From positions 451,501-515,500 of the forward strand of contig JAFFSR010000300.1 in assembly GCA_017163975.1 (NCBI GenBank): DNA of 64,000 nucleotides. The letters are read 5' to 3'. The position numbers were made by a program, and so were the translations under genes. This DNA comes from Anastatus disparis. Lineage: Eukaryota > Arthropoda > Insecta > Hymenoptera > Eupelmidae. Below the pieces are notes generated by a model. It made no database searches, was not told the DNA's origin, and was given only the letters and a program-made list of their open reading frames with translations. Position 1 is the stretch's first letter. Each line of letters starts with the position of its first letter. Of this stretch, positions 11,521-23,760 are shown piece by piece.

Positions 11521-12269
11521 TTAAATAAACATTTATATACTTTTTAAATGAAAATTTAAGAATGATTTAAAAAGAAAATAAAGCCAACGTCAAAATTTAA
11601 AAAACAAGAGTCTAAATATATATTAGAAACAAAAAAAAGTAATAACTAAAAGAAAAAACGATTAATCGAATAGGAACAAACGTTCTTTAGTAACTTCATC
11701 AGTTCCAATTGATGATAATATGATTTACGTTGAGCAATTATAATTTGTGGAATATTATATTAATAAATCGTTGCCAGAAAAATTAGATGAACCTGAATTT
11801 TATTGCTTCGCACGATGCGATTTTTGCATGATTTTTTTTGTTTTATATTCGTATTTTTCATAATTATCGCTATTATTGAGATTATTGCAATGTTTTGACA
11901 AGGTACACTTCTACAACATCACATTTCTAGAATACAAGTATCAATGAGATGTTCATATAAATTGTATAAAACTTTATCACTGGTTTTATTCTTCAGCTTA
12001 TATACATTGAATATCAATCTATCTGTTAAAGGGAAATATGTGAGTATTATACCATAAATGTGACACAGTAATTTAATATATTTATTAGGATACTTACTTC
12101 TTTAAAGCGTATTTTTTCACTATTTTTGTATTTGGTAAATCTTGTGATAGAATATTAATAATTGTAAATAAAAGATTATACATATTTTGAATTAATTCCA
12201 TAGTGTTTTTTAACTACTTCCAATCTTTTTTATTTAACTCATAGAAATTATGAATTTATTTATCTTTAG
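11521..12269 (+). other. Probable host intron
   Basis: AT-rich with no repeat signature. It ends in TTATTTATCTTTAG, a good 3' splice site, directly before the micro-exon. Confidence 0.4.
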
Positions 12270-12302
12270 AAGAACAACTTAAAAGTACTCTCCAGAAGGA
12301 AG
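12270..12302 (+). CDS. Micro-exon of coiled-coil host gene
   Basis: Thirty-three bases lie between an acceptor (ATCTTTAG) and a donor (GAAG followed by GTCTGT). In the frame that joins the next exon it reads EQLKSTLQKE, flanked by split codons. Both ends are phase 1: the final G joins AG at the next acceptor to make a glutamate codon. The fit of phase, splice sites and heptad-like composition is the evidence; the exon alone is too short to identify. Confidence 0.5.
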
Positions 12303-12593
12303 GTCTGTACAGTTGAGTCACTTTTAAGATATGATTTATAAGCTGTAGTAAGTATATTGTGTGTACAGCTTATAATTGTCATAAGTATTTTTTTTTATTC
12401 GAATATAATTATAATTAAATAAAGTAAACATAAAAAAAATCTTATATTTATGCACTCCATTTCAATGATTAAAAGTTTCTAAAAATTATTCTGTTAAAAA
12501 TATTAATATGACTTAGAAATACTGATTAGGGCAGATACTCAAACTGGATGTATATATAAGAATATATAAAATAAACATATTTGCAATTTTTTA

Positions 12594-12992
12594 GAGGAAC
12601 AAGGTCGCAAAGTAGGAGATCTCGAAGAATTCTTGCATCGTTTTGAAAAAAGTGTGGCTAAGCTAGAAGCTGAAAATGCAAGTTTAAAAACTGGTCAATC
12701 TAGTTCATCCTTGAATCGTCGTTCGGGTATAACGATTGAAGATAGTATGATAATTTCAAGCCTTGAACAACAAATTGAGAGTTCAGAGCAACAGCTAAGA
12801 GTTGTCAGAGAAAATGCAGCAGCGGATCGACAAACTGCTAAACAGGAACAATTGGCTCTTTGGAAGAAAGAAAAGAAATTATCTGATGCAAATTTAGATA
12901 AAAGGATAGCTGTGAGAGAAGCAATATCGGCTGAAGAAAGACTGAAAAACTTGCAAGATGATAAGCAAAAATTGGCAAATAGATTAAATGCA
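12594..12992 (+). CDS. Exon of coiled-coil protein (Citron/Rho-kinase-like?)
   Basis: An acceptor TTGCAATTTTTTAG precedes an open frame of about 133 codons, very rich in E, K, Q, L and A with heptad spacing. It contains RKVGDLEEFLHRFEKSVAKL and LALWKKEKKLSDANLDKRIA. There is no catalytic motif, so it is a segment of a long coiled coil. The wording recalls the central coiled coil of Citron (Drosophila sticky) or related Rho-binding kinases, but that is from memory and uncertain. The end is unclear. After AATGCAAG the sequence is GATATT, not GT; a GC donor (AAAT then GCAAGG) would be possible. Beyond 12,992 the frame stays open to 13,058 but loses coiled-coil character, as expected for intron. 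Confidence 0.55.
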
Positions 12993-14085
12993 AGGATATT
13001 TATGCCAATTTCTTTAACAATATACATAATTTCAATGATCCAATTTACAGTCATTTGAAAATCATTTTGCGATACACAATTTTTTTGTAACTTTATTTAT
13101 TATTTCAAAGATTTCATACATTTCTGACTTGTATACTAATGCTTAAATGTTTTTTTTCACATTTTCACATAGTCAATTAAATGTGATTGATTCAGTTGAT
13201 TTTATATATTCAAACATTTTTTCTTAGGATAAAAATAATGTTTTTTATCGAGATTAATAATTGAGCTTGAAAAATATTTATTTATTATAGAATGATTCAA
13301 AAAATTTTTTTTTTAATGGTATAAAAAAAATTAAAATTTTCACAATCATCATTAATTATTTTATTATTTTTTTATACATGTATAAAATATTGCAAATTAC
13401 GATATATTATATTTAAGAGGTGTGAATTGACATTGCGCTTCGTTACGCAATAGCTATAGTAAAATACTATATTTGTACAAACGTCACATTATACTAAATA
13501 TTTTACATTAAAATGAAACATTTCATCAATACATCAATTTAAATTATTAGAATTTTTATAAAGTTTCCCTTTAAAATTTCAACTACAAAAACAAAATATT
13601 AAAAACCAAAATTTTACTGTAATAGAGTAATATTGTACTTTTAATAAAAACGAAATTTATGTTATTTTATATTTAAAATAACATAATGAAAGAAGTGATA
13701 TATTAAAAATAAAATATTGAAAGAAGTGATATATTAAAAATATATTGAGTTTTCACTAAGTATTGAAAATGACTATTTAAATGAGTTAAATAATAATTTA
13801 TTGTATAGAGATATTTAAAAAATTTTCAAATAAAAAATTTTGAAAATTATAATGATATTTTACATTTTTCTTGAAAAAAGGTTTCTTTTTTCATTCGTAT
13901 ACACGCGTCTTTTAATGCTTTCTAATATTCCTAGGATATCTTTAATACAATACCTTCATTTTAGAAGGTATAAATAAATACATTCTACATAGTAACTACA
14001 TTCAAAAATGACTTAATAAAATCACGTCTTATTTTAACAAATACTTTGATAAAAATTCATATACTTATATTTTTCCATAACTTTT
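12993..14085 (+). other. Probable host intron, AT-rich
   Basis: About 80% AT by eye, with no frame or repeat array. A small GC hairpin containing TTGCGCTTCGTTACGCAA lies at about 13,433-13,450. Confidence 0.4.
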
Positions 14086-14090
14086 ATATA

Positions 14091-14168
<78 letters not shown>
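14086..14168. repeat. (TA)n microsatellite
   Basis: An almost uninterrupted TA tract of about 80 bp, the longest in the window. Confidence 0.95.
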
Positions 14169-14170
<2 letters not shown>

Positions 14171-15122
14171 GAGAGTTAGAGGTATTGGTGATCATTTTTC
14201 CAAATTCTTTATAAGAGAATGAGTATATATATGCACATATTTATATGATTTTAATATAAACGAATTTATAAATTGAGGGGGTTGACGAGCGGAGCGAGCA
14301 GGGGAAAGCCCCTCTAGTAAATATATAATATCTCAAGTTAACTTGCACGAAATTATAAGCACACATTCATATACATGAAAATTTTCATGTCAACTCGTAC
14401 GTGCATTCATGAACACTTATTTCGATATACGTAAATAAATATAAATATATATATATATATTATAAAAAGATTTCGCCGCCGCCGCTGTCGCTGCCGCTGT
14501 GTATAAGAATTCGATTTGTCCTTGGTTAGCTAGAATTTAGCTAGAATCTAGCTAAAATTAAGCTGAGAGTTAGCTAAAAATTCGCTTAAAGTTAGCTAAA
14601 AGTCAGCTAAAATTCATATTAATTTTAAGCAATTTTAGGTGAATTTTCGTTTGATTTTAGCTAAATTTTAGCTGCATTTTAGATCTATTTATATTATATT
14701 CTCTCTATACTATTGAAAGTATATCGCCTTTGTCGTCGCTGTCATCGACAGAAATATGCCCCTCATTTTTGGACCTACATTACAGCGTTAAATTTAGAGT
14801 CTTTCTACCACTAGGCTAACATTTAATAAAACGTTTATAAATCAATTACTAACTTTATTCTTCATTCAATATTATAATAAAACATATACACGTAGCCCTC
14901 ATAACACACAACATTTAATTATCAATTTTGTCCTGGTATAAAGCCAGGACTTCACAGATAATTAGATTCATTAAAAGATCATTAAAGATTTACCTAAAGA
15001 AAACTTTTGAATAATCAAAATTATTTAGTATTTTAAATAAAAGTTATTCAAAAAATTGCAAATTCTTGGATATTTTTTTAAAGTTATAAAAGCAAGATGG
15101 GGGTTGGCGCGCTTGCCCCCTA
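14169..15122. repeat. Mixed repeats: AGCTAAAA array and GC-rich hairpins
   Basis: A hairpin GACGAGCGGAGCGAGCAGGG lies near 14,285. A CCGCCGCCGCTGTCGCTGCC tract lies at about 14,475. At 14,525-14,690 there are about ten copies of TTAGCTAAAA-like words, in one orientation on the left and partly inverted on the right. From 14,700 to 15,122 I see no gene. Confidence 0.5.
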
Positions 15123-15330
15123 GTATATATATATATATATATAATGGACTATTGATGTCAAATCGCGCGCGCACACACACACGCACACGCACACACACGC
15201 ACACACACAGGTTTTAATATATAGGGAACATATGCGGGTCAACGCGTACAAGTGGACATGAAGTGGACCATATATATATATGAAGACCTTTCTGTATGAC
15301 TGCATGTTGGTCGACATGAAATGTTACATA
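15123..15330. repeat. TA and CA microsatellites with minisatellite remnants
   Basis: A TA tract is followed by GGACTATTGATGTCAAATCG, then an ACACAC/ACGCAC tract at 15,165-15,210, then inverted-looking unit remnants such as CGACATGAAATGTTACATAT. Confidence 0.6.
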
Positions 15331-15334
15331 TATG

Positions 15335-16080
15335 AGGATATCTCTGGAACTTTTTAATTTTGAGATGTCAACCTGACAACAATTGAAAAGTCTATAATAC
15401 AAGTTTCTAGAGTAGCACACACTGCAATAAGGGCTTAAATTACTCGTTTCTTGTAGTACAATATTCAATTAAATTTTGGTATCGATTGGAAAATTTGTGC
15501 TTACGGTACATAATTTTATACGTCAAAAATGATACTTTTTTTATATCTTTCTACGTGTGTTTCTTGAGCTATAAAAAAAGTACCATTCTTTCGATCATTC
15601 TCAAATTTTCTGAGCATAATGAATATGGTAAAAACAACAGTTTGAGCCTACCCTGGTACATGTGCCCCTCTTTAGGTAGCTGTTTGACAATTTTCACCTA
15701 AAAATAACACTTACATTAAAAATAGTCAAACAGCTACCTAAAGAGGGGCACATGTACCAGGGTAGGCTCAAACTGTTATTTTTACCATATTCATTATGCT
15801 CAGAAAATTTGAGAATGATCAAAAGAATGGTACTTTTTTATAGCTCAAGAAACACACGTAGAAAGACATAAAAAAAGTATCATTTTTTACGTATAAAATT
15901 ATGTACCGTAAGTACAAATTTTCCAATCGATACCAAAATTTAATTAAATATTCTACTACAAGAAACGAGTAATTTAAGCCCTTATTAAAGTGTGTGCCAC
16001 TCTAGAAACTTGTATTATAGACTTTTCAATTGTTGTCAGGTCGACATCTCAAAATTAAAAAGTTTCAGAGATATCCCCAT
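15335..16080. mobile_element. Palindromic foldback P3, about 745 bp
   Basis: Arms of about 350 bp are nearly identical and centred near 15,705. TACCCTGGTACATGTGCCCC pairs with GGGGCACATGTACCAGGGTA, and the outer ends GATATCTCTGGAAC pair with GTTTCAGAGATATC. No coding content. High arm identity suggests recent origin or ongoing arm correction. Confidence 0.75.
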
Positions 16081-16125
16081 ACATGAGTTCCAATGCGTAT
16101 GTATGTGCGCAGCCACATATGTAAA

Positions 16126-16159
<34 letters not shown>

Positions 16160-16709
16160 GGTGTCCCTTATTTACCAATGTTTTTTTTTTCGTTGTGCCG
16201 CCCCCTAGATCTTTAATTTATGCTAAAAAATGAAGATTCTACTCGGAAAAAGTGAGAAAAAGACGTTTTAAACCGTGCCTATTTCGCAAAACGAGATTTT
16301 AGTCCACGTATACGCATTATACTTAATCTAACGTATTTCATTCCTCTACTATGTTAAAAAAGAGCTTTAAACAGTTTAACTATTAGATTTTTTTTATGTA
16401 AAATTTAGCATAAGAACGAAGTTTTACTTATTTTAGATCAAAACGTACATATAGTAAGGTAAGAGACACTTTTGCATTAATTAAGGTCAGTTTTTTACAT
16501 TATTTTTTGCTTTTTTGATTAATAATGAAAGTTATTTATGATTTGCCTGATTATTTTGAGTAATAATTTTCAAAAAATAGACATAAAAATTCACAACAAT
16601 TATAAATTAACATTTTGTACATTATGAAATTTCTAAGATTGTTTTCAAAAACAATTTTTGTTTACAATAGTTGGTTTAAGCGTATGATAATATTTTTTTT
16701 ATAATATTA

Positions 16710-16936
16710 GGGGTAACCGGGGTAAATTGGACCCATGGGACAAACCAGACCAGCATTACTTTGTATGAATATACGTAAATATTAGAAGATTAAAACTACA
16801 TAAAAAAACTTTAGCAATAAAAGTAATTCAATGTAACAATATTAAAATCTTATTCGTCAAATAAAAATTTACTATATTTTTACATAAAGTGATGCCGGTC
16901 CGATTTCCCCGGGGTCCGATTTACCCCGATTTCCCC
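16710..16936. mobile_element. MITE with GGGGTAA ends, TA flanks
   Basis: Begins GGGGTAACCGGGGTAAATTG and ends inverted as ATTTACCCCGATTTCCCC; TA on both sides. The same element lies inverted in E2 at 20,120-20,347 with the same host flank, so it entered an ancestor of E1 and E2. Confidence 0.7.
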
Positions 16937-16979
16937 TACCTTCGATGTATTCAAGTTTCTAATTAATTTATTAAAAACT

Positions 16980-17543
16980 GTACGATTATGCTGACATTGA
17001 TTCTTTAGTATCCAATGCTGCCTTAGAAAAGATCAAAAGGCATTTATGGTACTTAGCCCCTGAGGCAAGTGCTATTTCATTTTTTGATGACGCTTTATCT
17101 TTTGAAGTCAGATGTCAGATGGTTTTATCGTTAGAAAAAGACTTTTCCACTGATGATTTACCTCCGAAAAATACATAATTAATAATCCTACAGATTTTAA
17201 AAATTTTAAAATTCTAGAATTAGATCACTTTATAAATCGTCAATCACTCTTATTTTTTGATAGATTTAATATTAACAAAAACTTTTTGTACACTGATTGT
17301 AAGACTTGGTTTACTAATGATGATTATTTAAAAGGTTTAGAGATTGTTAAAAATTTACGTGTTGTAAATGATGCTGCTGAATCTGCGGTAAAACTTACCG
17401 AAGATTATATAAACAGAACCAAGAATGAAGATCAGAAATTATTCTTGATACAAAATGTATGCCAATTTCGTAAAGATTTTGAAGATGCTAATAAGCAAAC
17501 AATTGTAAAAAAAATAAAATTGCAGGAAAAAGATGATAATTAA
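16980..17543 (+). pseudogene. Transposase C-terminal fragment in E1
   Basis: The translation starts near YADIDSLVSNAALEKIKRHL, continues WYLAPEASAISFFDD, has one frame change near 17,178, then runs to a stop at 17,543 through VKNLRVVNDAAESAVKLTED. The minus-strand pseudogene at 39,110-40,417 has the same blocks (YLWYLTPQLVALAFF and VVKNLKVVNNTAG) in the same order downstream of its catalytic region. That identifies this as the C-terminal third of the same transposase family. The N-terminal and catalytic parts are deleted. Confidence 0.7.
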
Positions 17544-18057
17544 AACTTTATCAAAACAACAAAAATTTTAATAAATTTTATTGCTTTATAATGACTATAT
17601 TTGTTTTTATTTAATATTATATATTTTTTGAGAATTTTGGTGAATTTTACGTACACGCCCATTCAAAATAATCAGACAAATCATAAATAACATTCATTAT
17701 TAATAAAAAACAAATAATCATTAAAAAAACTGACCTTAACTGATGTAAAAGTGTCTCTTACCTTACTATATGTACGTTTTGATTTAAAATGAGTAAAAAT
17801 TCGAATTCTATGCCAAATTTTACATGAAAAAATGTGATAGTTGAACTGTTTAAAGCTCTTTTTAAACATAGTAGAGAAATGAAATACGTTAGATTAAGTA
17901 TAACGCGTATACGTGGACTAAAATCTCGTTTTGCGAAATAGGCACGGTTCAAAACGTTTTTTCTCACTTTTTCCGAGTAAAATCTTCATTTTTTAGCATA
18001 AATTAAAGATCCAGGGGCGGCACAACGAAAAAAAAACATTGGTAAATAAGGGACACC

Positions 18058-18109
<52 letters not shown>

Positions 18110-18841
18110 AAGAATAGTGAGCTATTGCTAGGAACTCTAGGAGCTATTGCTTCTCATATATATATATATATATATATTAGGGTGTCCCTTATTTACCAAT
18201 GTTTTTTTTTTCGTTGTGCCGCCCCCTGGATCTTTAATTTATGCTAAAAAATGAAGATTTTACTCGGAAAAAGTGAGAAAAAGACGTTTTAAACTGTGCC
18301 TATTTCTGCAAAACGAGATTTTAGTCCACGTATACGCGTTATACTTAATCTAACCTATTTCATTTCTCTACTATGTTTAAAAAGAGCTTTAAACAGTTCA
18401 ACTATTACATTTTTTCATGTAAAATTTGGCATAGAATTCGAATTTTTACTCATTTTAAATCAAAACGTACATATAGTAAGGTAAGAGACACTTTTACATC
18501 AGTTAAGGTCAGTTTTTTTAATGATTATTTATTTTTTATTAATAATGAATGTTATTTATGATTTGTCTGATTATTTTGAGTAATAATCCCGGTTTATTAA
18601 AATTGTGATTACTCAAATATGAAAATGATTGTGCTTCACCTGCATCTTTGATTCTCGATAAAATCATAATTGTACATCTTTTTATTTTTTTGTAAATCGA
18701 AAATGAGTTTTGGGTGCTGAAATAAGTTTCGAATTGATTCAATCGGTAGTTATTGTCTTTATATTGGTTTTGATCATAACAATGAATTGCGCGTCTTTTG
18801 AGCTTTGAGATTATATTATCATCAGCAGTGTGTCTAATTAA

Positions 18842-19002
18842 GGCCCGAATTTATAGTCGACACTTGGCACTCAGCACTCAGTTTACATGTAACAAACATC
18901 ATTCTATCTTATTCTACTTCCATAAGAAAAATAAGGATAGAATGATGTTTGTTACATGTAAACTGAGTGCTGAGTGCCAAGTGTCGACTATAAATTCGGG
19001 CC
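18842..19002. mobile_element. 161-bp near-perfect hairpin MITE
   Basis: Begins GGCCCGAATTTATAGTCGAC and ends with its exact inverse; TAA flanks both sides (18,839-18,841 and 19,003-19,005). A 3-bp TAA duplication is like that of PIF/Harbinger elements. Arms of about 70 bp are almost identical, so the copy is young or selected as a hairpin. Confidence 0.75.
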
Positions 19003-19453
19003 TAAGAAATTATAACTCTAATAATATTTTAATTTTTCTATGACAACAGTAACGAAAATCCATCACGCGTTTGCGCAAGCGCGTGCCGTCATTCGGTCAA
19101 AAGATTAAAAAAATCATACCGCATTAATTTAACTAAAGGCTATCACAAGATTGAGTTAATGGACAAATGTTAAAGAAAATAGTGATTCGTTCTTGCAAAT
19201 TTAAAGGAAAATAATAATTAAATGATGTTATCAAGACTTATCACCGCTCTCATTTTAGCTAATATCAGTTACAATGTAGTTCATATTGTCTTTAAAATGT
19301 TGAGAAAAAATAAGAAATATACTTCTTAAAAACCTCCCACATCTATTGGAACCAGAGCAAATTGTCAATCGTACGAAATATAAAAGAAATATACTTTTTG
19401 CATATAGATTTATCATATACTTTATGATCACGATTATCGATAAGGGTGAAATT

Positions 19454-20067
19454 AGATGAAGCGGAAAATAGACGACGGAACGTCACAAAACATTCATTCC
19501 GTCGCCTTGTTTTCCGTCAAATTTTTTCCCTATGTTCACATGGCGCAGAATATAGCTGAAAAATTGTTAAAAATAGCATACAAATGTATCCGCGAATTTT
19601 AAATTAACAACAAAAATGTTAAAAAAGTTGGAAATAATCATCTATTGTTATTGTAATGAGATTCTTTTTTTATAAAAATAAAATATAGTTTGTTATTATA
19701 ACCAAATATTTCAATTAACATCATTATTTTTTAATTACAAAATTGCTAATCAACGTCACAGAACTTCTATTCCGCTCCATGTAAATATAGGGAAACAAAT
19801 TTGACGGGATAATAGAAGCGTCACAGACTTTTTGAAATTGTTCAAACAAATAGTTAACCAAAATAGAATTTAAAAGTTTGATTGAAATTAAAAGTACAGC
19901 TATGGAAAGCAAATTAAAAATATTACGTGAGGTTATTGAAGCACTAATAATTCTTTTAAACAAAATAAAAATTGATGTCTATTACGTCGTCTTTACTCCG
20001 TTGGCGGAATACAAAGATGCGGAATTGAGGTTCTGTGACGTTCCGTCGCCTATTTTCCGCTCCATCT
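19454..20067. mobile_element. MITE with AGATGRAGCGGAAAATAG ends
   Basis: Left AGATGAAGCGGAAAATAGAC and right inverse AGATGGAGCGGAAAATAGGC. Sub-terminal copies of ACGGAACGTCACA and its inverse follow on both sides. A second, diverged pair of similar words lies inside at 19,755-19,840. No coding content. Confidence 0.65.
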
Positions 20068-20119
20068 GATTTCAAAAATTTTTAATAAATTAATTAAAAA
20101 CTTGAATACATCGAAGGTA

Positions 20120-20347
20120 GGGGAAATCGGGGTAAATCGGACCCCCGGGGAAATCGGACCAGCATCACTTTATGTAAAAATATAGTAAATTTTTATTTGA
20201 ACAATAAGATTTTAATATTGTTACATTGAATTCCTTTTATTGCTAAAGTTTTTTTATGTAGTTTTAATCTTCTAATATTTACGTATATTCATATAAAGTA
20301 ATGCTGGTCTGGTTTGTCCCATGGGTCCAATTTACCCCGGTTACCCC
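20120..20347. mobile_element. GGGGTAA MITE, inverted copy in E2
   Basis: Inverse counterpart of 16,710-16,936 with TA on both sides and the same outer flank (CTTGAATACATCGAAG). It is one ancestral insertion shared by E1 and E2. Confidence 0.7.
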
Positions 20348-20898
20348 TAATATTATAAAAAAAATATTATCATACGCTTAAACTAACTATTGTAAAGAAA
20401 AATTGTTTTTGAAAACAATCTTAGAAATTTCATAATGTACAAAATATGTTAATTTATAATTGTTGTGAATTTTTATGTCTATTTTTTGAAAATTATTACT
20501 CAAAATAATCAGGCAAATCATAAATAACTTTCATTATTAATCAAAAAAGCAAAAAATAATTTAAAAAACTAACCTTAATTAATGCAAAAGTGTCTCTTAC
20601 CTTACTATATGTACGTTTTGATCTAAAATAAGTAAAACTTCGTTCTTATGCCAAATTTTACATAAAAAAATCTAATAGTTGAACTGTTTAAAGCTCTTTT
20701 TTAACATAGTAGAGGAATGAAATACTTTAGATTAAGTATAATGCGTATACGTGGACTAAAATCTCGTTTTGCGAAATAGGCACGGTTCAAAACGTCTTTT
20801 TCTCACTTTTTCCGAGTAGAATCTTCATTTTTTAGCATAAATTAAAGATCTAGGGGGCGGCACAACGAAAAAAAAAACATTGGTAAATAAGGGACACC

Positions 20899-20947
<49 letters not shown>

Positions 20948-20949
<2 letters not shown>

Positions 20950-23549
20950 CCCATTCTCTGTCAAATCAAAAGACGAAAATTTTTTTTTTGCTAAAAATTG
21001 TTAAAATGATTCTATTTCATATTATAGACAACTCAGAATTTTTATAGATCTCTTAAATACATATTTTTAGAGCTACAAAGCTTCAAAGTTGGGCTCAAAC
21101 CATATTTTTGACATTTTGGACCAATTTTAGGCTTAAATTACTCTGTTTGGTTGCGTTTTAAAAATATATTACTGAGAAACTTTTTTGTTCAAAATATTCT
21201 AAATTTTGAGAAAAAAGTAATTCATATGTGCTAATGTAGCCAGTCGCTAAGCTAAAGTGACTTAAAACATTGAAATACCACTTTTCAAGATTTCAAACGA
21301 TGATCCCATGTCTAAGAAACTCATCCAAGCAGATAATATAAGTGTAAATATGGCTTGAAAATTTCAGAGTGGACATCCCTGGCGATTCCTTGGAAAAAAT
21401 AAAAATGTAATTTAAAATAATGAAAAATGAGATTTTTAGCTGAATTTCTAAAGTTTTAAACTTGAAATTATTTCAAAATAATTTGCAAAATGATACTACA
21501 CAAGTTGTATTAAAATTAGTTAATTCACTTTTTTTTTATAAAATTGATCACTCAATTTTAGAATGATCAAATCTGTGTTACTGTGAAGTGGGATGAAAGT
21601 TGAAAATAAATAAATTGACTTTATGTGTCTATTTATGAAATCATCGTATGAATGATAAGTTAAAAAAATTTTATAATTGTTTAAGAAAGTGCATTTCCAT
21701 TTTTTTAGTATACATTTATTGTAATTAAAGTGAAAATAATTTTGAAGATTGTTATAGATGAACGTAGAAGTGATAAATATATTTCATGTGGATTTCGACT
21801 TGTACAACCACAAAAAATATGGTATATCAATACATCCAAAACTGACATGAGTTTAATCGTGTATGGGGATATCCACACAACTTTTAATTCTCTAGTAACA
21901 GGTCATATTACAGCTGTTACTGGGTTGCCACATGATGCACATTATTTAAACTAGGTTCAAATCTTTTGTGCTATCCTGTAACTGTATTTCTGATGTATTT
22001 TGTAAATGTGCAACAAACGGCGCAGCAGATAATTCTATAAAAAGTAAATTTACACATAAGATGAATTACGGTAATTTTTTATGCGTAAAAATGAATGTTT
22101 TATAAAAATATCTACTGCGCTGTTTGTGGCACATTTACAAAATGCATCAGAAATAGAGTTACAGGATAGCACAAAAGATTTGAACCTAGTTTAAATAATG
22201 TGCATCATGCGGTAACCCGGTAACAGCAGTAATATGACCTGTTGCTAGAGAATTAAAAGTTGTGTGGATATCCCCATATCACTGACAATGAGAATAAATT
22301 AATTTAATATTAATATATACCAATGTCTGTGACATGCTGATTTTAATTATTTGTTCAAATCGCTTCTAAGTTTTTATACATGACAACATTCAATTATTGC
22401 TGTCACATCATTGGATAAATTCAAATCAAAATGAAAATGAATTTTCGTAAAATAAGAATATTATTTACCAATGTGAATATAAAAAGCTACTCGAAAAAAA
22501 TACATCAAGAATTAGAATCAATCATTCTCTAAAACTGAACTTAGGAATATAGATTAATAGGTACTTTAATTTCAACAAGAACCGAGAAATAAAATTCAAG
22601 TTGGTGTCTATCATCCGCTAAGTCTATAAAAGAATATGATCATTTTTCTGTTATTTACATTTATATTATTCATCTGTACTATTATAAATAGAATGCTCAC
22701 TCACCCTGAATCACACTATTTATAACTTGTAATAAAAAAAAAGTTATTTCAAAGTATCAGCCATTATTTCAAACAATCTTGTCAGGATATACATTCATAC
22801 ATGTTTTAAAATACCCTGTTGAAAAAATTCATATGAAATTTTATATGAATTTTTAATCTTAATTTTTTATATATTCAATATATATTTTTGTTTCATTTTT
22901 TTATATTAAAAAATTCATATAAAAAATTGCAGGTTGGATTTTGAAGTTTTTTCATACTTTTCCGATATAAAAATAATGAGATGATCACCATGATTATTAT
23001 TCATTTGAATTTTTCATATAAATTTTTCATATAAACTTTTTATATAAATTTTTAATTTGAATTTTTTATGTAAATTTTTCATATGAATTTTTTAATGTAT
23101 AAAAATTAAACAAGAATGCATATTGAATATATGAATAATTCATATGAAAAATTTATATTGAAAATTCATATAAAAATTCATATGAATTTTTTCAACAGGG
23201 TATCGAGTTCCACAAAGCTTATAAGCTCACTTAGATTTGTGAACCTCACTATTTTACAGACATTATGAATCACATAATAAACAATACCTATTAATGATTT
23301 ATGTAACTGAAAAATAATATAAAAAGTTTCTGACACCGTAATAATATTTGAATACGTAAATTCAATCATACTTTTCCATTTTAAGTGCAAAATTAAGAAA
23401 AAGCCTTAAGCGATCCTATTTATCTTGAAAATATGATTATATTGCACTTAATAAATACTAAACAAACATCAATAACACTTGTAAAAATATGAAAATGATT
23501 ATTTGTGAATTAAAAAGCAAACCATCAAAGCCCTTTCTGCACAATGCTA
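20948..23549 (+). repeat. Left inverted arm of the 13.3-kb element
   Basis: Pairs with 31,965-34,208 across nearly its whole length; for example AGCTTCAAAGTTGGGCTC, GTTACAGGATAGCACAAAAG and CCATCAAAGC near the inner end. It carries an extra inverted partial copy of its own middle: 21,846-22,050 mirrors 22,060-22,290. That produces a 74-codon frame at 21,730 which I do not consider a gene. Confidence 0.8.
22814..23200. mobile_element. Foldback F1: TTCATATGAA-filled, CCCTGTTGAAAA ends
   Basis: The 387 bp starts CCCTGTTGAAAAAATTCATA, ends with the inverse, and is flanked by TA (22,812-22,813 and 23,201-23,202). The interior is dominated by ATTCATATGAA and AATTTATATGAA words in alternating orientation. 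The mirrored arm carries the same element at 32,310-32,696, also 387 bp. Confidence 0.75.
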
Positions 23550-23758
23550 CCCTCCTAAAAAATCTCAAATGAGATCTCTAATAAGGTCTTATGGCGAAAT
23601 CTCACTTAACAATATTTTTTATTTTTGTATGTTTGAGATCATCCATTGGAGACTATTTTTGAAAAATTCGGTCTTAGAAAATTTTTTAAAAATAGTCTCC
23701 AATTTATGATTTTAGACATACCAAAATAGAAAATATCAAATGCGACTTTTTAGTAGGG
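23550..23758. mobile_element. Foldback F2: GAGATCTC-type, CCCTCCTAAAAA ends
   Basis: The 209 bp starts CCCTCCTAAAAAATCTCAAA and ends TTTTTAGTAGGG; TA on both sides. Words AAATGAGATCTC, GAGACTATTTTTGA and the inverse TTTTTAAAAATAGTCTCC. It sits exactly at the inner end of the left arm. The corresponding position of the right arm (near 31,950) lacks it and has a plain TA. Confidence 0.65.
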
Positions 23759-23760
23759 TA

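Larger units (their letters stand above)
16158..18059. mobile_element. DNA transposon derivative E1 with about 390-bp TIRs
   Basis: Ends AGGGTGTCCCTTATTTACCA and TGGTAAATAAGGGACACCCT lie in TA tracts. TIRs are about 16,158-16,550 and 17,668-18,059. The interior holds a MITE (16,710-16,936) and the C-terminal part of a transposase (16,980-17,543). E2 begins 120 bp downstream and has the same ends. Confidence 0.8.
18179..20900. mobile_element. DNA transposon derivative E2, nested with MITEs
   Basis: Same ends as E1, TIRs about 18,179-18,580 and 20,490-20,900, in TA tracts. The right 830 bp (20,070-20,900) is the inverse of the left 830 bp of E1, including the GGGGTAA MITE. The middle contains two other MITEs and no surviving transposase. 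Confidence 0.8.

Noticed and set aside
19724..20069. Short frames on both strands inside the AGATGRAGCGG MITE
   Set aside because: Both fall in a non-coding inverted-repeat element; no domain or codon bias.
22312..23390. 70-residue frame repeated at 23,178 and 32,120
   Set aside because: It lies in the inverted arms of the 13.3-kb element and runs into the F1 foldback. Its duplication is due to the arms; no domain was recognised.
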